From assembly GCA_026874595.1 (NCBI GenBank), contig CM049306.1, positions 24,543,519-24,607,518 on the forward strand: a DNA stretch of 64,000 bases, read 5' to 3'. The translations under genes were made by a program, and so were the position numbers. The DNA comes from Sipunculus nudus (Eukaryota; Annelida; Sipuncula; Golfingiida; Sipunculidae). The notes below the pieces were generated by a model, which was not told where the DNA came from, did not search any database, and saw only the letters and a list, made by a program, of their open reading frames with translations. Shown here piece after piece: positions 36,591-64,000 of this stretch (its first letter is position 1; the number at the start of each line of letters is the position of its first letter).

Positions 36591-39500
36591 ACAATATATA
36601 TTTATATAAATCTAAACCACAATGTTTTATATAGGACATCTTTTACATATAAATTATGTTGATACATAATGTGAATGGCAAAAGTCTCAATAACTTAATT
36701 TGAATTATTTTGTACATTCATACTTTACACAATAAGGCAGCCACTGCAAATACTGATTAATACTGTTAAGCAATTACAGTACTAAAAGAACGAGGGCAGG
36801 AAGGGGTCCCAGCGGGAAGTGACGTCAAGTAATGATAGGGCACGATTCATCTGATCTGGGACTCTTTCTGTACCAGGGGTTTGTTTTGAATATACATTCC
36901 TCCTGCAGACCTAATCTACTGTGGGGTTAATTACAAATAATCCCTGCCTCGACCACACAGCTAGTTTCAATGCATTTTCTGGCCCACCTGGTATTGAATA
37001 AGTTGCCCCTTATGCCTGCCAAGGCATGCGTATGATAATGGGACCTCCCTTACTGACTGAATAAATATATATATTATATATACATCACTATATTAATACA
37101 TATGGAGTGATTAGTATTTACATCCAATGGTAGAGGTTTTCACAGCTCAGTCAAATGAAGGTTTTGTGTCTATTCGTACATGTGTGCCCATGAGAAAAAT
37201 TGAAATTCTATACCTAATTTAATTTCTTTACTGTTCACATTGTCAACATGTTTGAATAAGATGAAAAACTGTAAGGTTCTTTAACTATTACTTAAAAAAC
37301 ATGTTGACCATAGTCATTCAGAACACCTCAGTTAATAGACATATCAAATGAACTACATTCAGGTAATTTTCCACACAACTGGAGGTTTGAGTATCCATTC
37401 AATTGCTTTATCCTGGTAATAAACTGACAAGAGGGGTACACCCAAATGGATAAGTGCTACTGCTGTAGGGATAGAACCCCCTACCTGGAACAGCATGAAT
37501 AATTAATGAGGCTGAAACCCCTTCCCGAAACACAAATCTTGGATTGTCAAATATATTGAAAATTTGAAGCAAATCACATGATCACTTAAACTACCAATGA
37601 GCACAGAGATATCACTTAAACTACCAATCAGGAAACATCAAACGTTCAAATTTAAGCTCTTACTTTAAACAGATTGCAGAGGCATGAGATTAGTTGGGAT
37701 GTTCTGTATTTCACTTTTAGGTGAGCACATTTTAAAATTCTGATTACAGTTGCAACAATCATCAGAAACTTTCAAGCTTGGCTGTTCAAGTGTTTGATAT
37801 GCATAATTGAAAGGACTGATATCAGTAAAACACCTTAGGCACATTCTATCTACATAAGCTAATTAATTCATAGTCATACAAACTCAATAAATCTCAAATA
37901 AATTTATCATATTAATTATTAAAAAAAATCAATCGTAATGAATTGTCACAGCTTAAACTCATATTCATATGACCAGGGCATGCCCGTTCCTTGGCCATTA
38001 TTCTAAATCAGAAGTCAAAATGAATGATTTGCATACCAGTATAACACATTAAACTGAGGTATTTTTGACAAATTTGGAAGGGTATTTGCAAATAATGACA
38101 AATTTAACATGATGGAAAAGAAAACATTGTGAGAATTTTGAAGTGTAAGAGGTTATTTATATCAAATAATTACAATAAAATTATAATTGTCATTTTAATT
38201 GTAGTTGTATTATGACAGAGTCAATTTTACAATAAATTTACCAGGAATGTGCCTAAAAGGAAAGAAAAATAATCATTACAACTGCAATCTTTGAAAAGAA
38301 TCATCCACAGTGCCAAAGTCATACAAACTCATAAATCAAACCTACCCCCCCCCCCCCACCTGAAGTATCAAAATAGCACTGAGCTAGTTAAGTGTATGGA
38401 TATATACAATACTATCTCTGAAGCAAGTGAAATACAGCCATTAATCTTCTTACCCCATCACTCGGCATCTTGTGAATGTGCATACGTAATAACAAATGCA
38501 TTAAATTATCATAAATTAATCATAAAATATTTTCTACAGCTCACAGACATACATAAATACCTTTGCGAAAATATACAAAATTATATATATAGTGAAAAGA
38601 AACAGAAACACCTCCAAACTTCTGAAAGGTCAACAACCTCAGCACTATAATCGCAGTAATCTGCTGTGAAATGTGCATTTAAACAACTCATACCCCACTA
38701 ACGACAGCAACAAATTCAGCAGTGTAACTATTACTACCTCCAGCATAGCAGTTGCTTCCAAATGAAGGAAGCAAATAAATATATTATAAATGAAGGATGA
38801 GACCAGATAAAAATAAGGAAGGAGTGAAATTGCTGAACATCATTAATACAATTACAAAACAACTGCATCATCTGGTAGTGCAGGTGTCTGCATCACCAAC
38901 TAACATGGTTGGTACAGGAAAAGAAACTCCAGATTCAGATTAGTATTTGTGAACACAAAAGGCTGGGATTCTTCAAATAAAACAAATTACACATCATTGA
39001 GGCAAGAAAAAAAGAGTAACTTACTGAGATAAGATTGCTAGAATGAATATAACTAATTATGTGGTCTATAGATCCAATAATGCCCAAACAGTCTTTATTT
39101 ACATCACTAACACAAATGCACAAGAAAACCCTGTATATACAGATTTGAACCAATCTTCAGGTGCAAAGGATCAATTAACCTATGACTGAGGCAATGAATG
39201 AAAAAACACAAATAACGGCTAGAAGCACTCAAGCAACCTTTTTCTCTGCTGAACATCTTTGTTGAAAATCAAGGGGAAGTTTTCAGGTTTAATCAACAAT
39301 TCCTGATCATGCCCTGGCCATTAGGTAACTCACATTTGCCTTTAGTAAAGCTATCTACTACTCCATGTGCCTTATCAATGACCAGTACTTGTAGAATATA
39401 TTGTCAATTCTCATAATTACAAAATCATTCCAGATATTTTACAATCTGGTCATGATCATGTATAATTTTACTGCCTTTCTAATTTTATGAACAATTAACT

Positions 39501-41004
39501 GATACATCACTGAATTATTGAATTCACCTTGTTTTTAGCCCATTTAAAATTATAATGTATACTTTAATGCTCAGGCTTTATGCATTTTGTATTAATTGCT
39601 TTCCAAGAAGGATCAAACACCTACAGGTGAGTATCTTACTATAGGTCTAAATACAAAGCTGACGCTCAGTGGATCATCAAAAGGACTATGGTTAGGCAGG
39701 AAAACTAACTATACAATATTTAAAATACTTGAAAAAAAAAACCCCTGCTTTTTGGTAATATGTCATCTTATATACATGTATAAACTTATATTAACAAGGT
39801 AAATGATAAAACAGTAGCATAGTAATATCAATCCTTTATAAACAAAATTTAATGTTTAAGACAATCATTGTCAATTATATTTAGCCACCAACATCCTAAG
39901 TACAAACAGCAAACTCTGACAAAAATTCTGCTTTCAAACACAATTCTGATTAAACATATGTAAAAAAATAATCTATGCAAACATGGCAGTGAGTCATTTG
40001 CGGATACACTTGGCAGGTCAAAGCAAATTTGCAATCATAAATATGTTAAACATTACTTAGAGTATCATGTAAGCAAAAATATTCTCCACACAGAACTTCG
40101 TTATTGCAAATTCATACCTCCAATATGGCAGTGAAGGCAAGTTAGGGTAAGGTAATTCAAGAGATCACTATTCTTATAACTTAAAGAGTATGATTATCAC
40201 TTAAATTCCGTCCTTTCTAGAGATTCAGAAATGTTTTCCTTTTTATTTTGTGCTTTTGTCAGTTATAAATTTTGTCAAAATTATGAACCCAATAAACTTT
40301 TTTATACAAAAAAGTTTATATATAATAGACAACCTGCCTGCGTGAACTTATAATGAGGACATATTTTCATAGTGATTAATTTAAATAACATACTTTATCA
40401 TGATTGCAATCCAGTCTTATGGTCATCTCAGAATTAAACCTGAAAACTCACTTTAACAGTTATTCTGATTTCTGACTGGACTGATTTAATTTGAAAACCA
40501 ACAATTAAAAATTCGAAACCACAAATTTGAAGCCCACAAACATTCCTGAATCCATGGTAAATAAAGGAGATATATATGTTACCAAATTCTGTCAAAAATG
40601 TGGTCTACATACTATTAACAAAAATATGGTCCATTTCTATACCTGTGAAAAACTCATAAATTACTCAGTTTAACTATTATTGCAGGCTACATGTTTATTA
40701 TTGCTTATTAACTGATCACAGTGTCTGAGCACATCTTGCTAACCACCTTGGGCAACTCTTCACTTTCTTTTTCAAGTTTATGACTGCGCAGTATTCTGTA
40801 CAGTCTTCTGCTTTAATCAGGCACACTGACAAATCTTATCAAACACTGAACTACTGTTATGTCATATTTCCTATATCTTCATATTCTAAAATTGAATTTG
40901 TTTTGGTCAGGTCTACTATATCTTCTTGATCCAAAGTTGAATTACTGTTTGATAGGATCTCTTAGTTGGAGTCACCTGTTTTGTCACCTCTCTTGTTCCT
41001 CCAA

Positions 41005-41320
41005 GTCCCAAAGCTGAATTACTGTTTTGTCAGTTCCTTTTATCACCATGTTCCAAAGCTGAATTACTGTTTTGTCAGTTCTTTTTTACCTCTATGTTCC
41101 AAAGCTGAATTACTGTTTTGTCAGTTTCTTTTATCTCCATGTTCAAAAGCTAAATTACTGTTTTGTCAGTTTCTTTTATATCCATGTTCCAAAGCTGAAT
41201 TACTGTTTTGTCAGTTTCTTTTAGATCCATGTTCCAAAACTGAATTACTGTTTTGTCAGTTTCTTTTATCTCCATGTTACAAAGCTGAATTATTTTTTTG
41301 TCACTTCTTCTTTATCTCCA
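41005..41320. repeat. 45-bp minisatellite, about 7 copies
   Basis: Unit CCAAAGCTGAATTACTGTTT, then TGTCAGTTTCTTTTATCTCC, then ATGTT. Most units are 45 bp, so a 141-codon + strand frame (40966-41391) stays open with a repeated SKAELLFCQF peptide. One 46-bp unit changes the frame, which argues against coding. Confidence 0.9.
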
Positions 41321-42129
41321 ACATTCAGTTTCTAGATGGATTACTTTTTTTTATCTTTCCCACAGTAGGCAGCTCTGGTGAAGCTGAGTGAATGATTCCT
41401 GCTGAATTCCTCCCTCAGCTGTAAGGCTCATCTCATGGACTATCACATGCTGGCTTTGAATTTGGTTCTGTTTGATGTGCATGAGCTAACTGACCTGGGT
41501 ACCATGGCAATGGACGGATCTCTACTGGTACTGGTACCTGGAATGGACAACCAATCACAGAGTTGAAAAAGATTATGTAACTCATCCTGTACAATTTTCA
41601 CTACTGCAAACACACATACTAGACTTGTCATGTTGCTGGAAAATCTTCTATCATGAAATTCTTGTTTCAGTGTTACATGTTTCAGCGACTGCAACCATAC
41701 AGTTGTCAATAATACAGTAGAACCTCAAATTTCCTAATCTCTTTTTTTTCTGAAAATTCATTTTTTCCAAAATGTAAAGTAAGGAACTGAAAATTACCTC
41801 TTTCACAACTATGCTGTATTTAAGAGGAAAATAGTATTATGGATGATTAACAAGTGACCCATGGGTCATGAAGCTCAGCCTACTGGCATGTTGACAACAT
41901 GTCCTTGCACAGGCAACTAAGATAATGCAGGTGGCATCATAGTTCATGCATATTAGCTAAAGTTCATCAAGACGCATAACCACACCAATTTTGATGACAA
42001 TCCATGCAGCTGTTCCTAAGGAATCTGGCAATTCGTGTGTATTTTGCATAATTCTAGGGTGCTCAACATGGCTTGTAAATCACATAATATACATCACAGT
42101 GACCTAATTTCTGGTTTCTGAGGAGAATT

Positions 42130-43210
42130 TTGGAGGAACTCTCAGGATGTGAAGTTAGAAGATTCTAGGTCCAATGGTTATGATTTGTGCCCTGCTTTGG
42201 TATCAAATTTTCAATTATTCTGGGGGTTGTTTATAAGCCCCATAGCTTCGAGAATAGTGGTAACAGAGACCAAAAAAGAAGATTCTAGGTCCATTGGTTA
42301 TGATTTGTGCCCTGCTTGGGTATCAAATTTTCCATTATTCTGGGGGGGGGGGTTATTTATAAGCCCCATAGCTCCAACAGTATGGGTGACAGAGACCTAG
42401 TTTTAGGTTTTCAAGGAGACTTTTTATGGACATCCCTGCATGTAAAGAAACAAGATTCTAGGTCCAGTCATTACGATTTGTGCACTGTTAACATAATACC
42501 ACATCTTTAAAGGTCTCATAAAAGAGAAAAAAAATCATAAAAATTTGGAAAAATACAGGTGGCGCCACCAGTCTGAAGAAACTGATGAAGTATTCCATGA
42601 CCAATATCCATGCAAAGAGTCATGGTGATCAATGCATTAGTTGTTCAGACACTTGAGCTTTTGTATCAAATTTTCCATTACCCTGGGGGGTACTTCAGAG
42701 CCCCATAGCTCTCAGGTTTTGGGTAACAGAGACCTAATTTTAGGTTTCCAAGGAGACTTTTCATGGGCCTCCCTGCATGTCAAGATACAAGATTCTAGGT
42801 CCAGTCATTACAATTTGGGCCCTGTTAACAGATGACCACATCTTTAAAGATCTCAAAAACAGAGAAAAAAAATCATAAAAAAATTGGAAAAATACAGGTG
42901 GTGCCACCAGTCTGAAGAAACTGATGAGATATTCCATGACCAATATCCATGCAAAGAATCATGGTGATCAGTGCATTAGTTGTTCAGACACTTGAGATTT
43001 TGTATCAAATTTTCAATTAATTTGGGGGGTACGCGTTCAAAGCCCCATAGCTCTCAGGTTTTGGGTAACAGAGACCTAATTTTAGGTTTCCAAGGAGACT
43101 TTTCATGGGCCTCCATGAATGTCAAGATACAAGATTCTAGGTCCAGTCATTACGATTTGTGCACTGGCAACAGATGACCACATCAGGTCTCAAAAACAGA
43201 GAACAAATAT
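42130..43210. repeat. tandem segmental repeats, ~339-bp and ~135-bp units
   Basis: Two near-identical copies of a ~339-bp segment follow each other (starting at about 42550 and 42890). Each contains CACCAGTCTGAAGAAACTGA, ATGACCAATATCCATGCAAA and GATTCTAGGTCCAGTCATTA. To the left, two shorter ~135-bp copies (about 42149 and 42283) share GATTCTAGGTCCAWTGGTTA and CCCATAGCT. The sequence resembles an old dispersed repeat that expanded locally. It is non-coding. Confidence 0.85.
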
Positions 43211-43879
43211 TTCCCTAATTTGGGCATCTGATTAAGTTATTTTCTATATCTGATTATGCAACCAAATTTTGGATGTCCCATCATGAAACTTTCTTACATT
43301 TTTTTTTACATCTTGTTATGAAATTTTGATTATATTTTTTATGTCTGATTATGCAATTTTCTTAATTTAGTGATCCAATAATAAAATTTTTCCTTATTGG
43401 CTCATCCTGAAACTATCCCCAGCATGTGTTTAACGATATACCAAAAATAATGCAATTCCAACAGATCAAAGCTAGTACACACTGTCCTATGGAATTTACA
43501 CATGCAATTGAGACTCAGCAGGGGCTATCATCAAGGTAATGATTTGTGAAGTCTGTCTCATTTAAAAATGAAAAACTACAAGCAATTAATTTCTCACTTG
43601 CTGAGATTGAAGAATTCATTTTCCTTAAATGGAAAAAGAAACAATCTGATCACTATAGAAACAACATTGCTTTCAATATGGATAACCAGCAGTGTAAGAG
43701 TACTAAAAGATTCACACAGAATTAATTAAAATGTCCACATTAAAATGTGTGATATTCATAAAAGCTTTCAGGGAATCTTACTAAACAATAAAATTTCTGC
43801 AAATCTGACATACTAACCAATAACTGTTTTTATGGTCGTTTCCACCACTGTGGTCATGGCCAGTATTTTACTTACTTGA
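43211..43879. other. sequence 3' of FGFR-B
   Basis: AT-rich and non-coding. It is expected to contain FGFR-B 3' UTR (transcribed leftwards), but I could not pick a convincing AATAAA on the - strand close to the stop. Confidence 0.4.
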
Positions 43880-60860
<16,981 letters not shown>

Positions 60861-60870
60861 CTATCAGAGA

Positions 60871-61085
60871 AATCAGAGCATGGTCATGTGATCAGAGCAT
60901 GGTCATGTGATCAGAGCATGGTCATGTGATCAGAGCACCATCAGTGATCAGAGCACGGTCAAGTGATCAGAGCATGTTCATGTGATCACAGCATGGTAAG
61001 GTGATCAGAGGGTGGTCATGTGATCAGAGCATGGTCATCATGCATGTGATCATAGCATGGTTATGTGATCAGAGCATAGTCATGT
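60871..61085. repeat. 19-bp tandem repeat, about 11 copies
   Basis: Unit GATCAGAGCATGGTCATGT, some copies exact and others diverged. It starts within 11 bp of the 3' splice site of FGFR-B exon 60737-60860, so it occupies the branch-point and pyrimidine-tract region of that intron. Confidence 0.95.
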
Positions 61086-61263
61086 TAACACTATATTTGA
61101 TCATGATGAACACTTTACCAATGTATTTGGCTGACCTTGTTATTCTGATGTCTGACCAAATTTTCAGGTTTACCTCAAATCAGACAGTTATCCTTTTTCT
61201 GACTGAATGATGCAGTACATATTAGCATCTTATTACGCCTGCTCCTGGTAGGCTTTAAGGGGT

Positions 61264-62430
61264 GATATGTTTATTTCGATATCAATATTGTGTAAAAATA
61301 TATTTTGGGAGGTATAGAACCATAAATTACAAATTTTTTCTCTTCTTTTTTTCTCTCTCTGCACCTTCTAAAATAAAGGCGAATTAAACAAGGGACCCAT
61401 GGGTCACGGCCCTCAGCTGATCGTGATTGAACTATAAATGTTTCTCCACTGTGAATACTAAATACGATCAAAAACAGATCAGTGGTTTTGATATTAGGCA
61501 GCCTTGAAGTGTAACAATGGCTTTTTTTATGGAAAACAGAGTTTTTTTTCCTTAATATCTCGAAGGAACAAAGTCCTAATGACCCAATTTTCGGCATGGT
61601 AGGGACATCTAAAATTATGCCAACAGCCTGGGGAGCATAGAGATGTGCACTGAATGACCTACAGTCATCAAAGTGGACTGCTTGACAATGTAAGGGAATC
61701 CAACAAGAGCCTCCAAAAAAATTCAATAACTAGCCTAATTTTGCAGCTTTTATTTTCAAATTTCAGATTTTAACAGATTAAATCCTTATGTATACATGCT
61801 GTGTAAATTAAATCCACAGTACTTACAGGAAAAAAACATGCCGTGGCCAAAGTTGGGCAAAATTTAAGGTACCATTTTTATATTTTTGCCAATATTTAAA
61901 AAAATTTAACAGATTTTGATCTAATTCCTTGTATACAATTAAATTTTGATTAATTAAAGTTGTATTACTGGAAAAAAGTCCCTACCTTTAACACTTTTGG
62001 TCTTAAGTGACCAAATATCTTCCTGATTTTTTTACAAAGTCCATTATGTTTGGGCCCATAACTTTTTTAAATTATATAATACTGACTTAATGTCTAGCAT
62101 GTACATAGGAACTATATAGAGGAATATTTATGGTAAATATGAAGAAAACCAGATGAGTGGTTTTGATATTAGGTAGTCCTGAAGTGTGAAAATAGATTTC
62201 TAATAAAAAATTGAGGTTTTTCCTTAATATCTCGAAGGAACGAAGTCTTATTGACCCAATTTTCAGCATGGTAGGAGATTTTTGGGACATCTAACTGTAT
62301 GCCGAATTTCAGATTTGTAGGTCCAAAGGTGTCGAAACGTGCCAGTCTCACGGACGGACATCCGGACGGACGGACAACGGACCATGACTATAGCTCAGAT
62401 GACTTATAGACAGCTGAGCTAAAAAACTGA
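61264..62430. repeat. two diverged copies of an interspersed repeat
   Basis: Copies at about 61420-61640 and 62130-62300 share GTGGTTTTGATATTAGGCAG, CCTTAATATCTCGAAGGAAC and ACCCAATTTTCGGCATGGTA. The right copy continues into CGGACGGACATCCGGACGGA and CGGACCATGACTATAGCTCA. Frames crossing it on the - strand (up to 151 codons) are chance openings in the repeat. Confidence 0.75.
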
Positions 62431-64000
62431 CCTTTGGGTATAATTGTCGGCTACAGATTTGGACTGGATATTTCATTTTGATCTACACTTAATTTCCAAG
62501 GTCATACACTTCATACAGATTCCCAATTACTGCCCAGTTGCATAGGGAGGCTTCCAGTGACTGCTTGGTAATTGCAAACATCTAGTTTGATATTGCCATT
62601 GTACCTTTACCTGATTGGAGGTTTCTAGTTTAGGATACTTGTCATTTGACACTTCCAGTTTACTCTTTATCAGCACTGTTGAAATATCCATCTGTCTGAT
62701 TGGAATAGCCACTATATACCAGGCCAAGATGTGTACTGGTGGGTTATCCTTTCTGTGATTGGGCATTAGCAGGTAACAATTATCTGAGTAATAACTTAAT
62801 ACTGGTTACCCTAAAAAAACCTGGATATTGCCATATTAACCTTACAGCTAACTGGTTTCTGTTGGGGAATTCCCCCTGTTGTAGGCCCATATTTAGAAAT
62901 AACAAGGTTCAACCAATATATAATTTACACTAGAAACCAACAATAACACACCTGAATTTACACAGATCATTATCAGAAAAAGTTCAAAGGCTAGCAGGTC
63001 TCACATGTTACTGTGACAAATATATTTGTGGTATATACATAGACTGCAGTAAGGTTCATACAGAATTTGAGACAGTCATCTTAACAAAGAACAATATGGA
63101 ATAATGCAGCACACACATCATCTAAATAAAGAAAAATATGGAATAATGCAGCACACACATTTTAAAAGGGCAGAGACAAGCCAAGCAGGAGGACAGGAAA
63201 TCATGGTGAGGGCAGCTGCAGTCCAAAAGTATTTTAAAACTTGTAAAAAAAATATTTATGAGATGCCACTAAAGCATAAAGTAAAAAAATGAAGGGATGA
63301 GAGATGAAGGGATGCAATCAAATACATACAGACATGACCTGCATGATACAGTATTATGTTTTACTTAAACATGTCCTTTACTTCCTTGAAAAAAAAGGAA
63401 ATTCCACAATACAGGCATATATTAAATATCTGATCTTGAATATAAGTTAATGTATGGTTCTGTACATCACTTCATCACACATGCTTTTTAGAAGTGAACT
63501 TTGAAAAATATATAGAAGAGATATGAGATTAAGTTTCTTGATTGCTAAACCAGCAGTCCAGCAAGGATACCATAAACCTAATACATATGTGACTGTTTAA
63601 TAATAAATACAATGCCAGTCATTCAAACAATACAACAGGAAGTCTCAATAGACTTACCATTAACACACCAAACAAAGTCAACACAAAAAGTAAAACATAT
63701 ACACTCAAGGTGTAAAGAACTGTTACAAAAACATGACAAGCTGACAAATAGTACAAGAACATGTTGACTGACAGATGGTGTATATATCCATTATATGAAA
63801 CTAACAGTCACTGTACAACAATCATATTCAAAACATCTCTTCTTGCTGACATTAACATGATGCAAGCATTTCATTTATACCTGGGAGTGTGAAAATCTCT
63901 AAGTGATAAAATTTATGTATAAATCCTGAATAAATAACCCTAGAATGAGCATTTTATGGATTTTGGTGGCACTGTTTAACTATGATCAACATAAGACCAT
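62431..64000. other. right end of window, probable FGFR-B 5' intron sequence
   Basis: AT-rich. I searched the - strand for the missing first half of Ig2 (Cys, PxP turn, core Trp) and did not find it. One short candidate signal-peptide exon is listed separately. Confidence 0.4.
63658..63762 (-). CDS. weak candidate: signal-peptide-like first exon
   Basis: An ATG at 63762-63760 opens 35 codons of almost entirely hydrophobic residues (MFLYYLSACHVFVT, then LLFVLTLFGVLM) that end in phase 0 at a consensus GTAAGT donor. It could be a signal-peptide exon of FGFR-B, but hydrophobic translations are common in T-rich sequence. The run is also longer than a usual signal peptide, and no matching next exon was found. 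Confidence 0.15.

Larger units (their letters stand above)
35911..41004. other. gene-poor intergenic region
   Basis: AT-rich, with oligo-C runs at about 36005-36022 and 38344-38357, a (TA)n tract and a 27-bp tandem repeat (listed separately). No exon or RNA gene was recognised. Frames up to about 119 codons have biased, low-information translations. Confidence 0.5.

Noticed and set aside
40966-41391. 141-codon + strand frame with a repeated peptide
   Set aside because: Generated by a 45-bp minisatellite; a 46-bp unit shifts the frame, so there is no sign of coding constraint.
41713-41780. A transposon beginning CAGTAGAACCTCAAATTTCC
   Set aside because: The start resembles pogo-type termini, but I found no matching inverted end nearby.
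61271-61726. 151-codon - strand frame
   Set aside because: Lies in an interspersed repeat whose second copy at 62.1 kb is interrupted in the same frame.
62527-62766. Frame with AWY and a GTAAAG donor as the missing Ig2 exon of FGFR-B
   Set aside because: No cysteine at the expected distance before the Trp, no PxP turn, no APxW start, and no similarity to the FGFR-A exon.

Overview
The window is a stretch of AT-rich, intron-rich animal genome that looks like a marine lophotrochozoan, most plausibly a mollusc. That call is an inference from the fibroblast growth factor receptor (FGFR) sequences, the metazoan GT-AG introns, a tRNA-derived SINE, and degenerate interspersed repeats carrying GGACGGACGGACAACGG-type tails. 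The species cannot be fixed from the sequence.

The coding content is two FGFR-family receptor tyrosine kinase genes arranged tail to tail. FGFR-A is on the + strand (exons 7513-24708) and FGFR-B on the - strand (exons 43880-60860). Nearly every exon has a same-phase partner of equal or near-equal length in the other gene, and the last exons match exactly (111, 123, 209, 106 and 126 bp). The two genes are therefore an inverted duplication of one ancestor. Both encode the Ig2-Ig3 ectodomain, one membrane segment, a juxtamembrane block, an apparently intact tyrosine kinase and a short tail. The 5' parts (signal peptide, Ig1, acid box, and in FGFR-B the first half of Ig2) are not visible and probably lie outside the window or in exons I could not recognise.

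The kinase halves are very similar, but the ectodomains have diverged strongly. FGFR-A keeps typical FGF-contact features: an Arg at the start of the Ig2-Ig3 linker, a WLRHxxVNGS strand, and a GISxxSAWL strand. FGFR-B has lost all three, and two of its introns begin with GC instead of GT. Both tails keep a YLDL motif, which matches the vertebrate PLC-gamma docking site, and both end in a PDZ-ligand-like E-T-x-[M/I].

Layout: 1-7512 holds no recognised exon but contains a 1.54-kb DNA transposon. FGFR-A follows at 7513-24708, and its largest intron contains a second TIR element with perfect 25-bp ends. Next is gene-poor sequence at 24.7-29.6 kb, then a 3.8-kb minisatellite with a 57-bp unit at 29.6-33.45 kb. 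A cluster of degenerate repeats interrupted by a SINE lies at 34.1-35.9 kb, and microsatellites and further minisatellites fill 36-43.2 kb. FGFR-B occupies 43880-60860, with a fold-back element, a tRNA-like SINE and a 39-bp minisatellite in its introns. The right end, 60.86-64 kb, is repeat-rich, with one weak candidate for a signal-peptide exon.
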